Of a stretch of 64,000 nucleotides of DNA, positions 41,496 to 49,759 are shown piece by piece. Below the pieces are notes generated by a model. It saw nothing but the letters and a program-made list of their open reading frames with translations. It did no database searches and had not been told where the DNA came from. The position numbers and the translations under genes are program-made. The DNA comes from UBA1181 sp963619325 (GTDB taxonomy: Bacteria > Bacteroidota > Bacteroidia > Bacteroidales > Paludibacteraceae). Each line of letters begins with the position of its first letter. Position 1 is the first letter of the stretch. The stretch covers positions 1 through 64,000 of the forward strand of contig CAVEVQ010000011.1 of NCBI GenBank assembly GCA_963619325.1. Reading direction: 5' to 3'.

Positions 41496-41510
41496 ATAGA
41501 TTTTATCTAT
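41496..41510. promoter_or_regulatory. OxyR operator half-site in the rbr-oxyR intergenic region
   Basis: The sequence ATAGATTTTATCTAT is a perfect palindrome in its 6-bp arms and fits the E. coli OxyR half-site ATAGntnnnanCTAT at every fixed position. A further ATAGATAAA at 41526-41534 is the inverted match of TTTATCTAT at 41502-41510. The spacing to it is not the canonical 7 bp, so the second half-site is degenerate. Confidence 0.65.
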
Positions 41511-41515
41511 ATTTG
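41508..41515 (+). promoter_or_regulatory. -7 box TATATTTG of oxyR
   Basis: This TAnnTTTG match lies 49 bp before the oxyR start and overlaps the right end of the OxyR-like operator by 3 bp. That arrangement fits negative autoregulation. Confidence 0.55.
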
Positions 41516-41564
41516 TATTGATAAAATAGATAAAACTTGGATAACTATAATATATTATTTAGCA

Positions 41565-42491
41565 ATGACTTTACAACAATTGGAATACATCCTTGCGGTA
41601 GACAAACATCGCCATTATATGCGAGCCGCCGAAGAATGCCACATCTCACAATCCACGCTAAGCTCAATGATCTTGAAATTAGAGACGGAATTGGGGGTGG
41701 AGATATTTGACAGGACTGCACACCCAACTCGTCCAACAGACATAGGTCAAAAAATCATAGACCAAGCCAAGGTAGTACTTTACAATGCCAGACAATTAGA
41801 AATGGTGCCTTCCAATGAGAAAATTCGCTCATACGGAACTATCAACATCGGAATTATTCCCACAATCGCCTCATACATCGTTGCGAAATTAATCAAACAG
41901 ATTCAGATAGAACATAACGAGATTCAGTTTCATATACAAGAATTGACAACGACCGAGATCCTAACCAAGTTCAAATCTGCGGAGATAGATATGGCAGTGA
42001 TGAGCACACCTCTTGAAAAATCAGACTTGCTCGAAATTCCAATTTATTATGAGAAATTTGTAATCTACACATCCCCCAATGACCCCATGCACCAAAAAAT
42101 AAAGATTAGCTCGCAAGACCTCACTCTGACAAATCTTTGGATGCTGAAAGAAGGACATTGCTTCCGAAACCAAGTCTTCAATTTCTGCGAACAGACAACG
42201 CAGTACACAAGCATTTACGATGCAGGGAACATACACACCCTCGTCCAAATTGTAGATAAAAACGGAGGTTATACGCTTCTCCCTGAACTTCATATAGAAA
42301 TGTTGACAGACGCACAGAAAGCGAATGTTCGACGTCTCACCGACCCTGAACCAGTCAGAGAAGTCTCTCTCGTCGTTCGTAACGACTTCATTCAAGAGCG
42401 TATTCTCAACGACGTAGCCGCCACCATCAAACACGTCATCCCTGAATCTATGATTGACGACCGACTAAAAAAATTTGCCATCAAACTTTGA
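41565..42491 (+). CDS. oxyR: Hydrogen peroxide-sensing LysR regulator OxyR
   Basis: This 308-residue LysR-type activator has an N-terminal winged helix at residues 1-60 (YMRAAEECHISQSTLSSMI) and a C-terminal substrate-binding fold. The redox cysteines lie in KEGHCFRNQVFNFCEQ at residues 199 and 208, the same numbers and spacing as in E. coli OxyR, so disulfide-based peroxide sensing is very likely. It is divergent from rubrerythrin with an OxyR-like operator between them. Other targets (katA, dps, ahpCF) are outside the window. Confidence 0.95.
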   Translation: MTLQQLEYILAVDKHRHYMRAAEECHISQSTLSSMILKLETELGVEIFDRTAHPTRPTDIGQKIIDQAKVVLYNARQLEMVPSNEKIRSYGTINIGIIPTIASYIVAKLIKQIQIEHNEIQFHIQELTTTEILTKFKSAEIDMAVMSTPLEKSDLLEIPIYYEKFVIYTSPNDPMHQKIKISSQDLTLTNLWMLKEGHCFRNQVFNFCEQTTQYTSIYDAGNIHTLVQIVDKNGGYTLLPELHIEMLTDAQKANVRRLTDPEPVREVSLVVRNDFIQERILNDVAATIKHVIPESMIDDRLKKFAIKL

Positions 42492-42498
42492 TATAGAA

Positions 42499-43551
42499 TT
42501 ATACATCACTACTCTTTCCCCCAACCTTCTTCCATTGAGCATCTCGTACTTTATAAATCCTCTCTATGATGTCTATCACTTTCATTCCCTCCAAAACGTT
42601 AGTGGAAATACATTCCGACGGATTATTTAATTTTTCCACCACATTTTGTATCACATAATGATGGTTTTGCGCCGAGCCTTTATACGCTCCGTAATCATTC
42701 GGCGGATTGCTTGGTGCCAACTCTGGCATCTCATAATCCTTAATATTGCAATATACCACTTCATTCATATATTGTCCCGAAACTTTCACAGTACCTTTCT
42801 CTCCTACGATAGTAATGCTACTTTCTAAATTAGCATTCCACACTGAGGTTGAATAAGACAGACTTCCAATACCTCCATTTACAAAATCAAAAGAGATAAC
42901 GCCACTATCTTCGAAATCCGTCATTGTTTGATGATTAAAATCTTGAAAAATTCCTTTGATATTAGTAATATCACCAAACAGCCAATACATAATATCTATG
43001 AAATGGGAGAACTGAGTGAAGAGAGTCCCTCCATCCAATTTGCCGTCTCCGTGCCAATTCCCTTTTTTATAGTATCTGGCATCTCTATTCCAAAAACAAT
43101 TCAGTTGCACTAAATAAATGCTTCCTAAAAGATTCTCTGAAATCACCTGTTTTAACCATACAGAAGGAGGTGAATATCTATTTTGCATAACACAAAAAAC
43201 ATGCCGAGATACTTCTAACGATTTGAATATCAAACATTCAGCATCTTTCTTCGTCAAAGCGATAGGCTTCTCTATAACGACATGTCGCTTACTACCTAAT
43301 ACCTTCATCGCATACTCTGCATGATAAAAATTAGGCGTACAAATATTCACCACGTCTATACTCAATCCAGATGATAACATTTCATCTATTGACCGAAAAT
43401 ATGGAACTTCTATATCCGTGCAACCTGTCTCCTCTTTAGGCAAAACATCGCATACGGCTACTAACTCCGCATCCTCATTTCGGCGAATCATCTCCGCATG
43501 CCTCTTGCCAATATGTCCTTGACCGACTACAGCAAATTTTATTTTTTTCAT
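42499..43551 (-). CDS. Gfo/Idh/MocA oxidoreductase, WbpB/WlbA-like
   Basis: This 350-residue NAD-dependent sugar-nucleotide dehydrogenase has an N-terminal Rossmann fold with FAVVGQGHIGKRHAEMI and the EKPIALT motif (Lys of the GFO/IDH/MocA active site). The centre has NRYSPPSVWLKQ, and FTQFSHFIDIMYWLFGD holds the catalytic Asp-His-type pair. Its neighbours are a DegT aminotransferase and a left-handed beta-helix acetyltransferase in one operon. That combination matches WbpB-WbpE-WbpD, in which this enzyme oxidises C3 of UDP-GlcNAc uronic acid. It is the last gene of the three-gene group. Confidence 0.87.
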   Translation of the reverse strand: MKKIKFAVVGQGHIGKRHAEMIRRNEDAELVAVCDVLPKEETGCTDIEVPYFRSIDEMLSSGLSIDVVNICTPNFYHAEYAMKVLGSKRHVVIEKPIALTKKDAECLIFKSLEVSRHVFCVMQNRYSPPSVWLKQVISENLLGSIYLVQLNCFWNRDARYYKKGNWHGDGKLDGGTLFTQFSHFIDIMYWLFGDITNIKGIFQDFNHQTMTDFEDSGVISFDFVNGGIGSLSYSTSVWNANLESSITIVGEKGTVKVSGQYMNEVVYCNIKDYEMPELAPSNPPNDYGAYKGSAQNHHYVIQNVVEKLNNPSECISTNVLEGMKVIDIIERIYKVRDAQWKKVGGKSSDV

Positions 43552-43561
43552 CTTTCTCTAT

Positions 43562-44137
43562 TTATTTTGACACTTTGCAAACAATCATCCCTCTCTTTTC
43601 ATATCTCGCACCTGACACACCGCATACAGCAACACCATTCTCATCAAAGCATAACTTTTCTCCATATTCACTCACCCATCCAACCTGCTTTGCTGGATTC
43701 CCGACCACCAAAGCATACGGCAACACATCTCTCGTGACCACCGCTCCCGCTCCTATCATCGAATACGCTCCAATTTCACATCCACAGATGATGGTCGCAT
43801 TAGCTCCTATCGACGCTCCTTTCCGTACGACAGTAGACTTGAACTCGGACTTTTTACAGATAAATGCCCTTGGATTTATCACATTCGTAAAAACCATTGA
43901 AGGTCCTAAAAAAACATCATCCTCACATACCACTCCAGTATAAACAGACACATTATTTTGTATCTTGCAGTTATTGCCTATAATCACATGCGGTGAAATT
44001 ACAACGTTCTGCCCTATATTGCAATTCTCTCCAATCTTGCTACTTTCCATGATATGAGAGAAACACCACACTTTTGTACCTTTCCCAATCTGACTAGACT
44101 TGTCAACAACAACCGTTTCGTGCGCAAAGTATTCCAT
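43562..44137 (-). CDS. Left-handed beta-helix N-acetyltransferase, WbpD/WlbB-like
   Basis: This 191-residue hexapeptide-repeat acyltransferase has repeats in rows such as GENCNIGQNVVISPHVIIG and CKIQNNVSVYTGV, with a conserved loop segment FLGPSMVFTNVINPRAF and then KGASIGANATIICGCEIG. The family acetylates the 3-amino group of UDP-linked sugars with acetyl-CoA, the final step in making UDP-2,3-diacetamido sugars. It lies 10 bp before the dehydrogenase gene and 21 bp after the aminotransferase gene. All three enzymes of the C3 acetamido branch are thus together. Confidence 0.9.
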   Translation of the reverse strand: MEYFAHETVVVDKSSQIGKGTKVWCFSHIMESSKIGENCNIGQNVVISPHVIIGNNCKIQNNVSVYTGVVCEDDVFLGPSMVFTNVINPRAFICKKSEFKSTVVRKGASIGANATIICGCEIGAYSMIGAGAVVTRDVLPYALVVGNPAKQVGWVSEYGEKLCFDENGVAVCGVSGARYEKRGMIVCKVSK

Positions 44138-44158
44138 GCTTTTTAGTTACCCCTCTTT

Positions 44159-45289
44159 CTATTCCCTAAAAAAATTTTTAATATTCTCTACGATATAAGA
44201 CAATTGCTCCTCATCCAACTCAGTATGCATAGGCAATGATAGCACCTCCTTGCACAGTTGCTCCGAATTAGGCAAACCTCCCTCTGCTATCCTCGACATT
44301 CTATATGCCTCCTGCTGATGAATAGGAATCGGATAATAAACCATTGAAGGGATACCTTTACTCTTCAGATATTGTTGCAATACATCTCGTCGTCCATCTG
44401 TTACACGAACCGTAAACTGATGCCATGTATGATCTGACTTTTCATTTTTCTTCGGCAATATCAACGCCTCAACATCACTTAAATGCTCCAAATAATACAT
44501 TGCGACCTTCGTACGCTCCATCAAATAATCACCTAAATGACCCAATTTCACACTTAAAACCGCAGCTTGAATACTGTCTAATCTTGAGTTGACCCCCACT
44601 AATTCGTTGTGGTATCTTACCTTCATTCCATGATTCGCCAAACACCGTATCTTCACAGCCAAGTCATCATCATCCGTAAAGACAGCTCCGCCATCTCCAT
44701 AACATCCTAAGTTTTTAGAAGGGAAAAACGATGTACATCCAACATTCCCTATTCCCCCAGACACAGACTCCTTCCCATTAGAAAAATGGTATTTTGAAGC
44801 AATCGACTGGCACGCATCCTCAACAACATATAGATTATTAGATTCTGCTATTTGCATAATCGACTCCATATCAGCATTTTGACCGAACAAATGAACAGGG
44901 ACAACAGCCTTAGTACATGGAGATATTACCTTCTTTAACGAGTCTACTGACAAACAAAATGTGTCTTTATCAACATCCGCCAAAACCAACTTCAAACCGA
45001 GCAAGGAAACCACTTCCGCCGCAGCTATAAAAGTAAAATCCGGAACAACAACTTCATCTCCCGACTTTAAATCCAAAGCCATTAACGAAACCATCAAGGC
45101 GTCTGTGCCATTTCCAACTGGTATGACATTACGAAAGCCCAAGTAATCCTGTAGCTTCTTCTGAAACTCATCTACCATGCCTCCCTTAACAAACGCCGCC
45201 GAATCAATCACCGATTGAATACCCGCATCTATTTCTGCTTTAATATTTTGATACTGACCCTTTAGGTCAACCATTTCTATCTTACGCAT
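44159..45289 (-). CDS. DegT/DnrJ/EryC1 sugar aminotransferase, WbpE/WlbC-like
   Basis: This 376-residue PLP enzyme transfers an amino group from glutamate to a 3-keto sugar nucleotide. Visible features are IPVGNGTDALMVSLMAL (cofactor phosphate region), EDACQSIASKY (Asp contacting the pyridine ring, then Gln), TSFFPSKNLGCYGDGGAV (Schiff-base Lys in PSKNLG), and GVNSRLDSIQAAVL. It is the first gene of the WbpE-D-B-like operon, with a promoter box at 45317-45324. The genes for WbpA-type UDP-GlcNAc 6-dehydrogenation and for glycosyltransferases are not in the window. Confidence 0.92.
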   Translation of the reverse strand: MRKIEMVDLKGQYQNIKAEIDAGIQSVIDSAAFVKGGMVDEFQKKLQDYLGFRNVIPVGNGTDALMVSLMALDLKSGDEVVVPDFTFIAAAEVVSLLGLKLVLADVDKDTFCLSVDSLKKVISPCTKAVVPVHLFGQNADMESIMQIAESNNLYVVEDACQSIASKYHFSNGKESVSGGIGNVGCTSFFPSKNLGCYGDGGAVFTDDDDLAVKIRCLANHGMKVRYHNELVGVNSRLDSIQAAVLSVKLGHLGDYLMERTKVAMYYLEHLSDVEALILPKKNEKSDHTWHQFTVRVTDGRRDVLQQYLKSKGIPSMVYYPIPIHQQEAYRMSRIAEGGLPNSEQLCKEVLSLPMHTELDEEQLSYIVENIKNFFRE

Positions 45290-45316
45290 GTTGTGTAACG
45301 AATTGCGACTTCAAAA

Positions 45317-45324
45317 CAAATTTA
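45317..45324 (-). promoter_or_regulatory. -7 box TAAATTTG of the acetamido-sugar operon
   Basis: This TAnnTTTG match on the minus strand lies 28 bp before the start at 45289. Confidence 0.5.
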
Positions 45325-45371
45325 ACATTTTTTCAAGGTATAGAGATTGATAGAAAAAGTTTTTTTTACAA

Positions 45372-45405
45372 AAAAAAGGAGAATGACTCAGCCTTCATTC
45401 TCCTT
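45372..45405 (-). terminator. Terminator after the PurM-like gene
   Basis: On the minus strand, AGGAGAATGA and TCATTCTCCT form a 10-bp stem with an 8-base loop, followed by seven T, 22 bp after the stop at 45427. Confidence 0.9.
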
Positions 45406-45426
45406 TCTCTCCTTATTCGTTAATCT

Positions 45427-46593
45427 TCAATACTCAAAATGACCAAACTCGCTATCAATTACGACCTGCTTTTTGTCTGATTTCTCTACGAAACCAACAA
45501 TCTGCGCGGGGATACCAAACGACTCTGATATCTCAATCACCTCTCTCGCATACTCTTTAGGCAAATAGACCTCAAAACGGTGTCCCATATTAAACACCTT
45601 GTACATCTCAGCCCATTCGGTACCAGATTGTTCTTGTATCGTCTTGAACAACGGAGGCACAGGGAACATATTATTTTTAGTAACCTTCAAATTCTCAATA
45701 AAATGCAAAATTTTAGTCTGCGCTCCCCCTGAACAATGAATCATGCCATGCACCTTTGGACGAAGTTCATCTAAAATCTTCTTAACGACTGGTGCGTACG
45801 TTCTAGTTGGTGAAAGCACCATCTTTCCTGCATCAACTGGACAATTCTCAACTGCATCCGTCAACTTCAAATTTCCGGAATAAACCAACTCATCTGGCAC
45901 AGCAGAATCATAACTCTCCGGATATTTTTTTGCTAAATATTTAGCAAACACATCGTGGCGTGCAGAAGTCAACCCATTGCTTCCCATTCCTCCATTGTAC
46001 TCCTTCTCGTATGTTGACTGACCATACGAAGCCAAACCGACTATCACGTCCCCATCTTGTATATTCGAATTATCAATGACATCAGATCGCTTCATACGAC
46101 ATGTCACCGTACTATCCACAATTATGGTTCGAACCAAGTCCCCAACATCTGCAGTCTCACCACCTGTAGCATAAACACCAACGCCCATACCCCGAAGTTC
46201 TGCCAAAAGCTCATCCGTACCATTGATAATCGCCGAAATAACCTCACCAGGAACCAGCAACTTGTTTCTGCCAATCGTAGAAGAAACCAATATGTTGTCC
46301 GTAGCCCCGACACAAAGCAAATCATCAATGTTCATTATCAACGCATCCTGCGCAATACCTTTCCAAACGGACAAATCCCCTGTCTCTTTCCAATAAAGAT
46401 ATGCCAACGAAGACTTCGTTCCCGCACCATCTGCATGCATGATATTGCAATAATCCGGGTCTCCGCCTAAAATATCGGGAATGATTTTGCAAAACGCTCT
46501 CGGATAAATTCCTTTGTCTATATTCTTTATTGCATTATGAACATCCTCCTTGCTGGCGGACACTCCACGAAGATTGTAACGCTGATCGCTCAT
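45427..46593 (-). CDS. PurM-type AIR synthetase (phosphoribosylformylglycinamidine cyclo-ligase)
   Basis: This 388-residue ATP-dependent enzyme of purine synthesis converts FGAM to AIR. It shows the PurM fold with IMHADGAGTKSSLAYLYW, DALIMNIDDLLCVGA (metal/ATP-binding Asp residues), ATGGETADVGDLVRT and GLASYGQSTYEKEYNGGMGSN. In Bacteroidota this longer, divergent form is generally the purM gene. It lies between the acetamido-sugar operon and the chain-length regulator, 15 bp after the latter on the same strand, so it may be transcribed with the polysaccharide export genes. No functional link is evident. Confidence 0.85.
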   Translation of the reverse strand: MSDQRYNLRGVSASKEDVHNAIKNIDKGIYPRAFCKIIPDILGGDPDYCNIMHADGAGTKSSLAYLYWKETGDLSVWKGIAQDALIMNIDDLLCVGATDNILVSSTIGRNKLLVPGEVISAIINGTDELLAELRGMGVGVYATGGETADVGDLVRTIIVDSTVTCRMKRSDVIDNSNIQDGDVIVGLASYGQSTYEKEYNGGMGSNGLTSARHDVFAKYLAKKYPESYDSAVPDELVYSGNLKLTDAVENCPVDAGKMVLSPTRTYAPVVKKILDELRPKVHGMIHCSGGAQTKILHFIENLKVTKNNMFPVPPLFKTIQEQSGTEWAEMYKVFNMGHRFEVYLPKEYAREVIEISESFGIPAQIVGFVEKSDKKQVVIDSEFGHFEY

Positions 46594-46608
46594 ATATCTA
46601 ACTTTTTT

Positions 46609-48825
46609 CTATATTTCAGACTTGCTTGCATTGACCACTAACAGCAAGTTTCTTAACTCTTCATTCTCATAACTGTCTTCCAAACTTCGGAACACATTCC
46701 TATCCGTGTACCCTAATCTGAAAACATATAACGTCTGATCTGCTATTCGATTCAACACATACGCATCAGAACTTTCATTCATTGACTCTGTATCAATCAC
46801 CACATACCCATACCTGCACTTCAGACTCGCTAAATAATCCTCAAATTCTTGCGAAGATAATAAATCTAACGACATGGACAATCCTAAATTGACTTGAAGA
46901 TGATACATATTTTGTGTTTCAGTCTGCTCTACTTCCATCCTATTCAACACATCAAACTTTTCACATTCGCTGCCCTTTTGTTGCCTAGTAAAATTCATCA
47001 ATACTACCGTCCTGCCCATTGACGCAATTGACATTGCCAATTGAGTCGCAACAAATGTTTTTCCTTCTCCCTTCATCTGACTGGCGACAACGAAAACCTG
47101 CTGAGTCTCCGTCAACAAGTTTGTTCTCATTCTTCTAAATGACTCGTTTAAAGACGTATTATCATCTTCTGCCTCTGGGACAACAGAAAAAACAGGAAAA
47201 GCTGAAATTTCCTCTATTTCAAACTCTTTCATAGAAGAAACCGTTTTTTTCTTAATTCTCTTGACTATCAAAATCGCAAAAGCCACAAAAAACGCTATCA
47301 TCAAAGAAACCACTGCCACCAAACTTTTCTTTGGTGTCACTGGCCTCAAGGAAGATACACACTCCTCTACCACCTTCGCCTTATTGACAGTAGCTGCCAT
47401 CGCTAACGCATTCTCTTCCCTCTTTTGCAACAAGAGAACGAATAGTTGCTGCTGTATAGTACGTTGACGTTCAATTTCAACAAACATTCTTTCTTGAGTC
47501 GGAATATTGTAAATCAGACTTTTAAATTTCTCATTCTGCTTGTCTAAATCTTTCTGAGCAATAATCAATCCATTCTCCACGTTCTCAAGCAACAGACGCA
47601 CATTCGTGTATAAAGACTCCATTTGCGATTTTTTCAACATCACGACTGGGTTGTCGTCTGCAGTCGTCATCTTAAAACGATTCAACGACATCACTATCTC
47701 ATTATACTGGTCTATCAAAGTTACCAACCCGGCATCTGTCAATCCGAAATTTGAAGGAATAATAGTCCCTTTTTTTGAATCATCTGACAAGTAATTCCTC
47801 AGATACTTCACAAGGTTCAGCTGAGTCTCGTTTTCCGCACGTTTACGTTCATATTCAGCATTCTGACTAACGTAAACCTCCGCATTCGAACTCACATCCG
47901 TTAAACCCTCTCTCTTTTTGTACTTTTCCAAGTCTTTCTCTGTCGTTCCCAACTCTTTTGAAAGCATTTCAATACGCTGATTGATAAAGTCTTCAGTACT
48001 TTTCGAAACCTCATTTTTCTCGTTTAAAGCCGACTGGTTATAACAAGATATCAGCGTGTTTAAAAACAATACTCCTCTCTCCTTATTTGTCGTCTTTAGA
48101 GACAAAACCAATATAGAAGAAGTTTTACTGGATGGGGAAACCTCCAAATAGTCATCCTTATAGATGGATGCTAAATTCGTGGCTGGAAACACTTTAATCT
48201 CATACTCTGAATATTCAAACAACTTCGCAGAATCATTACAAGACAATGTAATCACCCCATCTGGAGTAATAATATCTATCGGGAATTGTACATAGGACGA
48301 ATCCACAATAATCTCGTTATTAGCATTTGCAAGCACACGAAAACCGTCCTCTTTATCTACTTCAATACCAATTTTATAAGCAAATTCTTGAGTTTTATAA
48401 TTGAAAAAAGAATCATTCAAGGTAATCGGAGAACACCCATACAAATCCACCTTACTTAGGAATCTCTTTCCTATAATTTGCTTATTGATCTGCGTTCGAT
48501 TTATCACCTCTTTCAGTAGTGAGACAGAACGAATTACGTCGACCTCATTGTCTATCGTTATATTCTGCAATGGATTTATGTCCTCAAAAACAGAAATCAC
48601 AGAAGAAACATCACCTCCCTTATGCTCATCTTTCACCATAATAGACGAGGTAACACGATACTGAGGCATACTTATGCCTATGTACAACACCGCACCAATG
48701 ATACAGACCGCAAAACATATGGCTAATATCTTCCAATTCTCAACGACATACAACCAATAGAGCTTCGTTTGAGCATAGCCATCGTAAGTGTCGCGGTTCA
48801 ATTTTTTTTCTTTGGTAGGCAACAT
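46609..48825 (-). CDS. Wzc/GumC-like polysaccharide chain-length regulator with degenerate tyrosine-kinase domain
   Basis: This 738-residue inner-membrane co-polymerase has an N-terminal membrane segment at about 30-50 (AICFAVCIIGAVLYIGI), a large periplasmic Wzz-type coiled-coil domain (about 60-500), and a second membrane segment near 510-530 (LVAVVSLMIAFFVAFAILIV). A C-terminal BY-kinase-like domain (about 555-738) follows. Walker A is present (MKGEGKTFVAT, 584-594), but the Walker A' aspartates normally seen in a LLIDADLRKP-like strand are replaced by VVLMNFTRQQ, and the tyrosine-rich tail is absent. ATP binding may persist, but autokinase activity is doubtful. It follows the Wza-like gene by 47 bp. 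Confidence 0.88.
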   Translation of the reverse strand: MLPTKEKKLNRDTYDGYAQTKLYWLYVVENWKILAICFAVCIIGAVLYIGISMPQYRVTSSIMVKDEHKGGDVSSVISVFEDINPLQNITIDNEVDVIRSVSLLKEVINRTQINKQIIGKRFLSKVDLYGCSPITLNDSFFNYKTQEFAYKIGIEVDKEDGFRVLANANNEIIVDSSYVQFPIDIITPDGVITLSCNDSAKLFEYSEYEIKVFPATNLASIYKDDYLEVSPSSKTSSILVLSLKTTNKERGVLFLNTLISCYNQSALNEKNEVSKSTEDFINQRIEMLSKELGTTEKDLEKYKKREGLTDVSSNAEVYVSQNAEYERKRAENETQLNLVKYLRNYLSDDSKKGTIIPSNFGLTDAGLVTLIDQYNEIVMSLNRFKMTTADDNPVVMLKKSQMESLYTNVRLLLENVENGLIIAQKDLDKQNEKFKSLIYNIPTQERMFVEIERQRTIQQQLFVLLLQKREENALAMAATVNKAKVVEECVSSLRPVTPKKSLVAVVSLMIAFFVAFAILIVKRIKKKTVSSMKEFEIEEISAFPVFSVVPEAEDDNTSLNESFRRMRTNLLTETQQVFVVASQMKGEGKTFVATQLAMSIASMGRTVVLMNFTRQQKGSECEKFDVLNRMEVEQTETQNMYHLQVNLGLSMSLDLLSSQEFEDYLASLKCRYGYVVIDTESMNESSDAYVLNRIADQTLYVFRLGYTDRNVFRSLEDSYENEELRNLLLVVNASKSEI

Positions 48826-48872
48826 TTTTTCTTTTTCTCCTCTTTTCTTCTCTTTCGTTCTTCTTTAATCCT

Positions 48873-49727
48873 CTACTTCCTTAGAATGGTGATTACCAAA
48901 CTGGCCACAGACGCAGCCACGGAGACTCCCGTAAGGATCTGTCCCGTCATCGAACTATAATGGCTGCTTCGCTTCTTCGTCCGATTAGGTTCCACATAAA
49001 CCACATCATTCTGTTGTAAGTAGAAATAGGGCGAATTTATAAGATTCGGATCTGTTAAATCCAACGTGAATATATCTCTTACTCCCATATCTGACTCACG
49101 GATCAATTTCACATTATCACGCTTTCCATAGATCGTCAAATCTCCTGCCATCGCCAACGCCTCTAATACATTTACCTTTTCATTGGTTACCGTGTATGTG
49201 CTTGGCCGACTCACTTCTCCCATAACAGAGATTTTATAGTTTACCATTCTTACATTCACCACAGGCTCCTCTTTTAAGTAAGGCTTTAACTTCTCTTTCA
49301 AGAGTTTTTCCAACTCGGTTTTTGTTTTTCCAACGACGCTCAACCTCCCTAAAACAGGGAAATCAATGGTTCCATCATTATCCACCAAATATCGCTGCAA
49401 AGCATTCTCCGACGCATTGTTGTGGGATGTATAGTATCCTGCCGGAAACAGAAGGTTGAAAGGCACCGACACTTCCCCATCGAAAGTGTTTACCGTAATC
49501 GTCAATAAATCCTTCGGTTTAATTCTCGCATCATACAAACTAGCTTGTGCAGTATCAGAAACCCTTATTTCCGAACCCATCGCACTTTGCAGGTAAGCTA
49601 TCTTTTTTACTGAACACGAAGAGAGTGAAAATACTCCCAAAATGAATAGAAGTATCTTCACCCACCCTTTTTTATTAGATTTTTTTTCTTTCTTTCTCTC
49701 AGTACACATATACAAATCCACTCTCAA
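48873..49727 (-). CDS. Wza-like polysaccharide export lipoprotein
   Basis: This 284-residue outer-membrane export protein has a basic N terminus (KKEKKSNKKGW), a hydrophobic stretch LLFILGVFSL and then the lipobox LSSC, so the mature protein starts at the Cys near residue 38. A Poly_export domain follows (RIKPKDLLTITVNT ... FPVLGRLSVVGKTKTEL) and then an SLBB repeat (VMGEVSRPSTYTV ... LEALAMAGDLTIYG). A C-terminal hydrophobic helix (about 262-282) could act as the membrane anchor. The start could be 49727 or the Met at 49709. It is the first of a Wza-Wzc pair; no glycosyltransferase, flippase or polymerase is nearby. Confidence 0.9.
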   Translation of the reverse strand: MRVDLYMCTERKKEKKSNKKGWVKILLFILGVFSLSSCSVKKIAYLQSAMGSEIRVSDTAQASLYDARIKPKDLLTITVNTFDGEVSVPFNLLFPAGYYTSHNNASENALQRYLVDNDGTIDFPVLGRLSVVGKTKTELEKLLKEKLKPYLKEEPVVNVRMVNYKISVMGEVSRPSTYTVTNEKVNVLEALAMAGDLTIYGKRDNVKLIRESDMGVRDIFTLDLTDPNLINSPYFYLQQNDVVYVEPNRTKKRSSHYSSMTGQILTGVSVAASVASLVITILRK

Positions 49728-49759
49728 TAATATTAGGAGCGACTCTCTTCAGACAAGAG

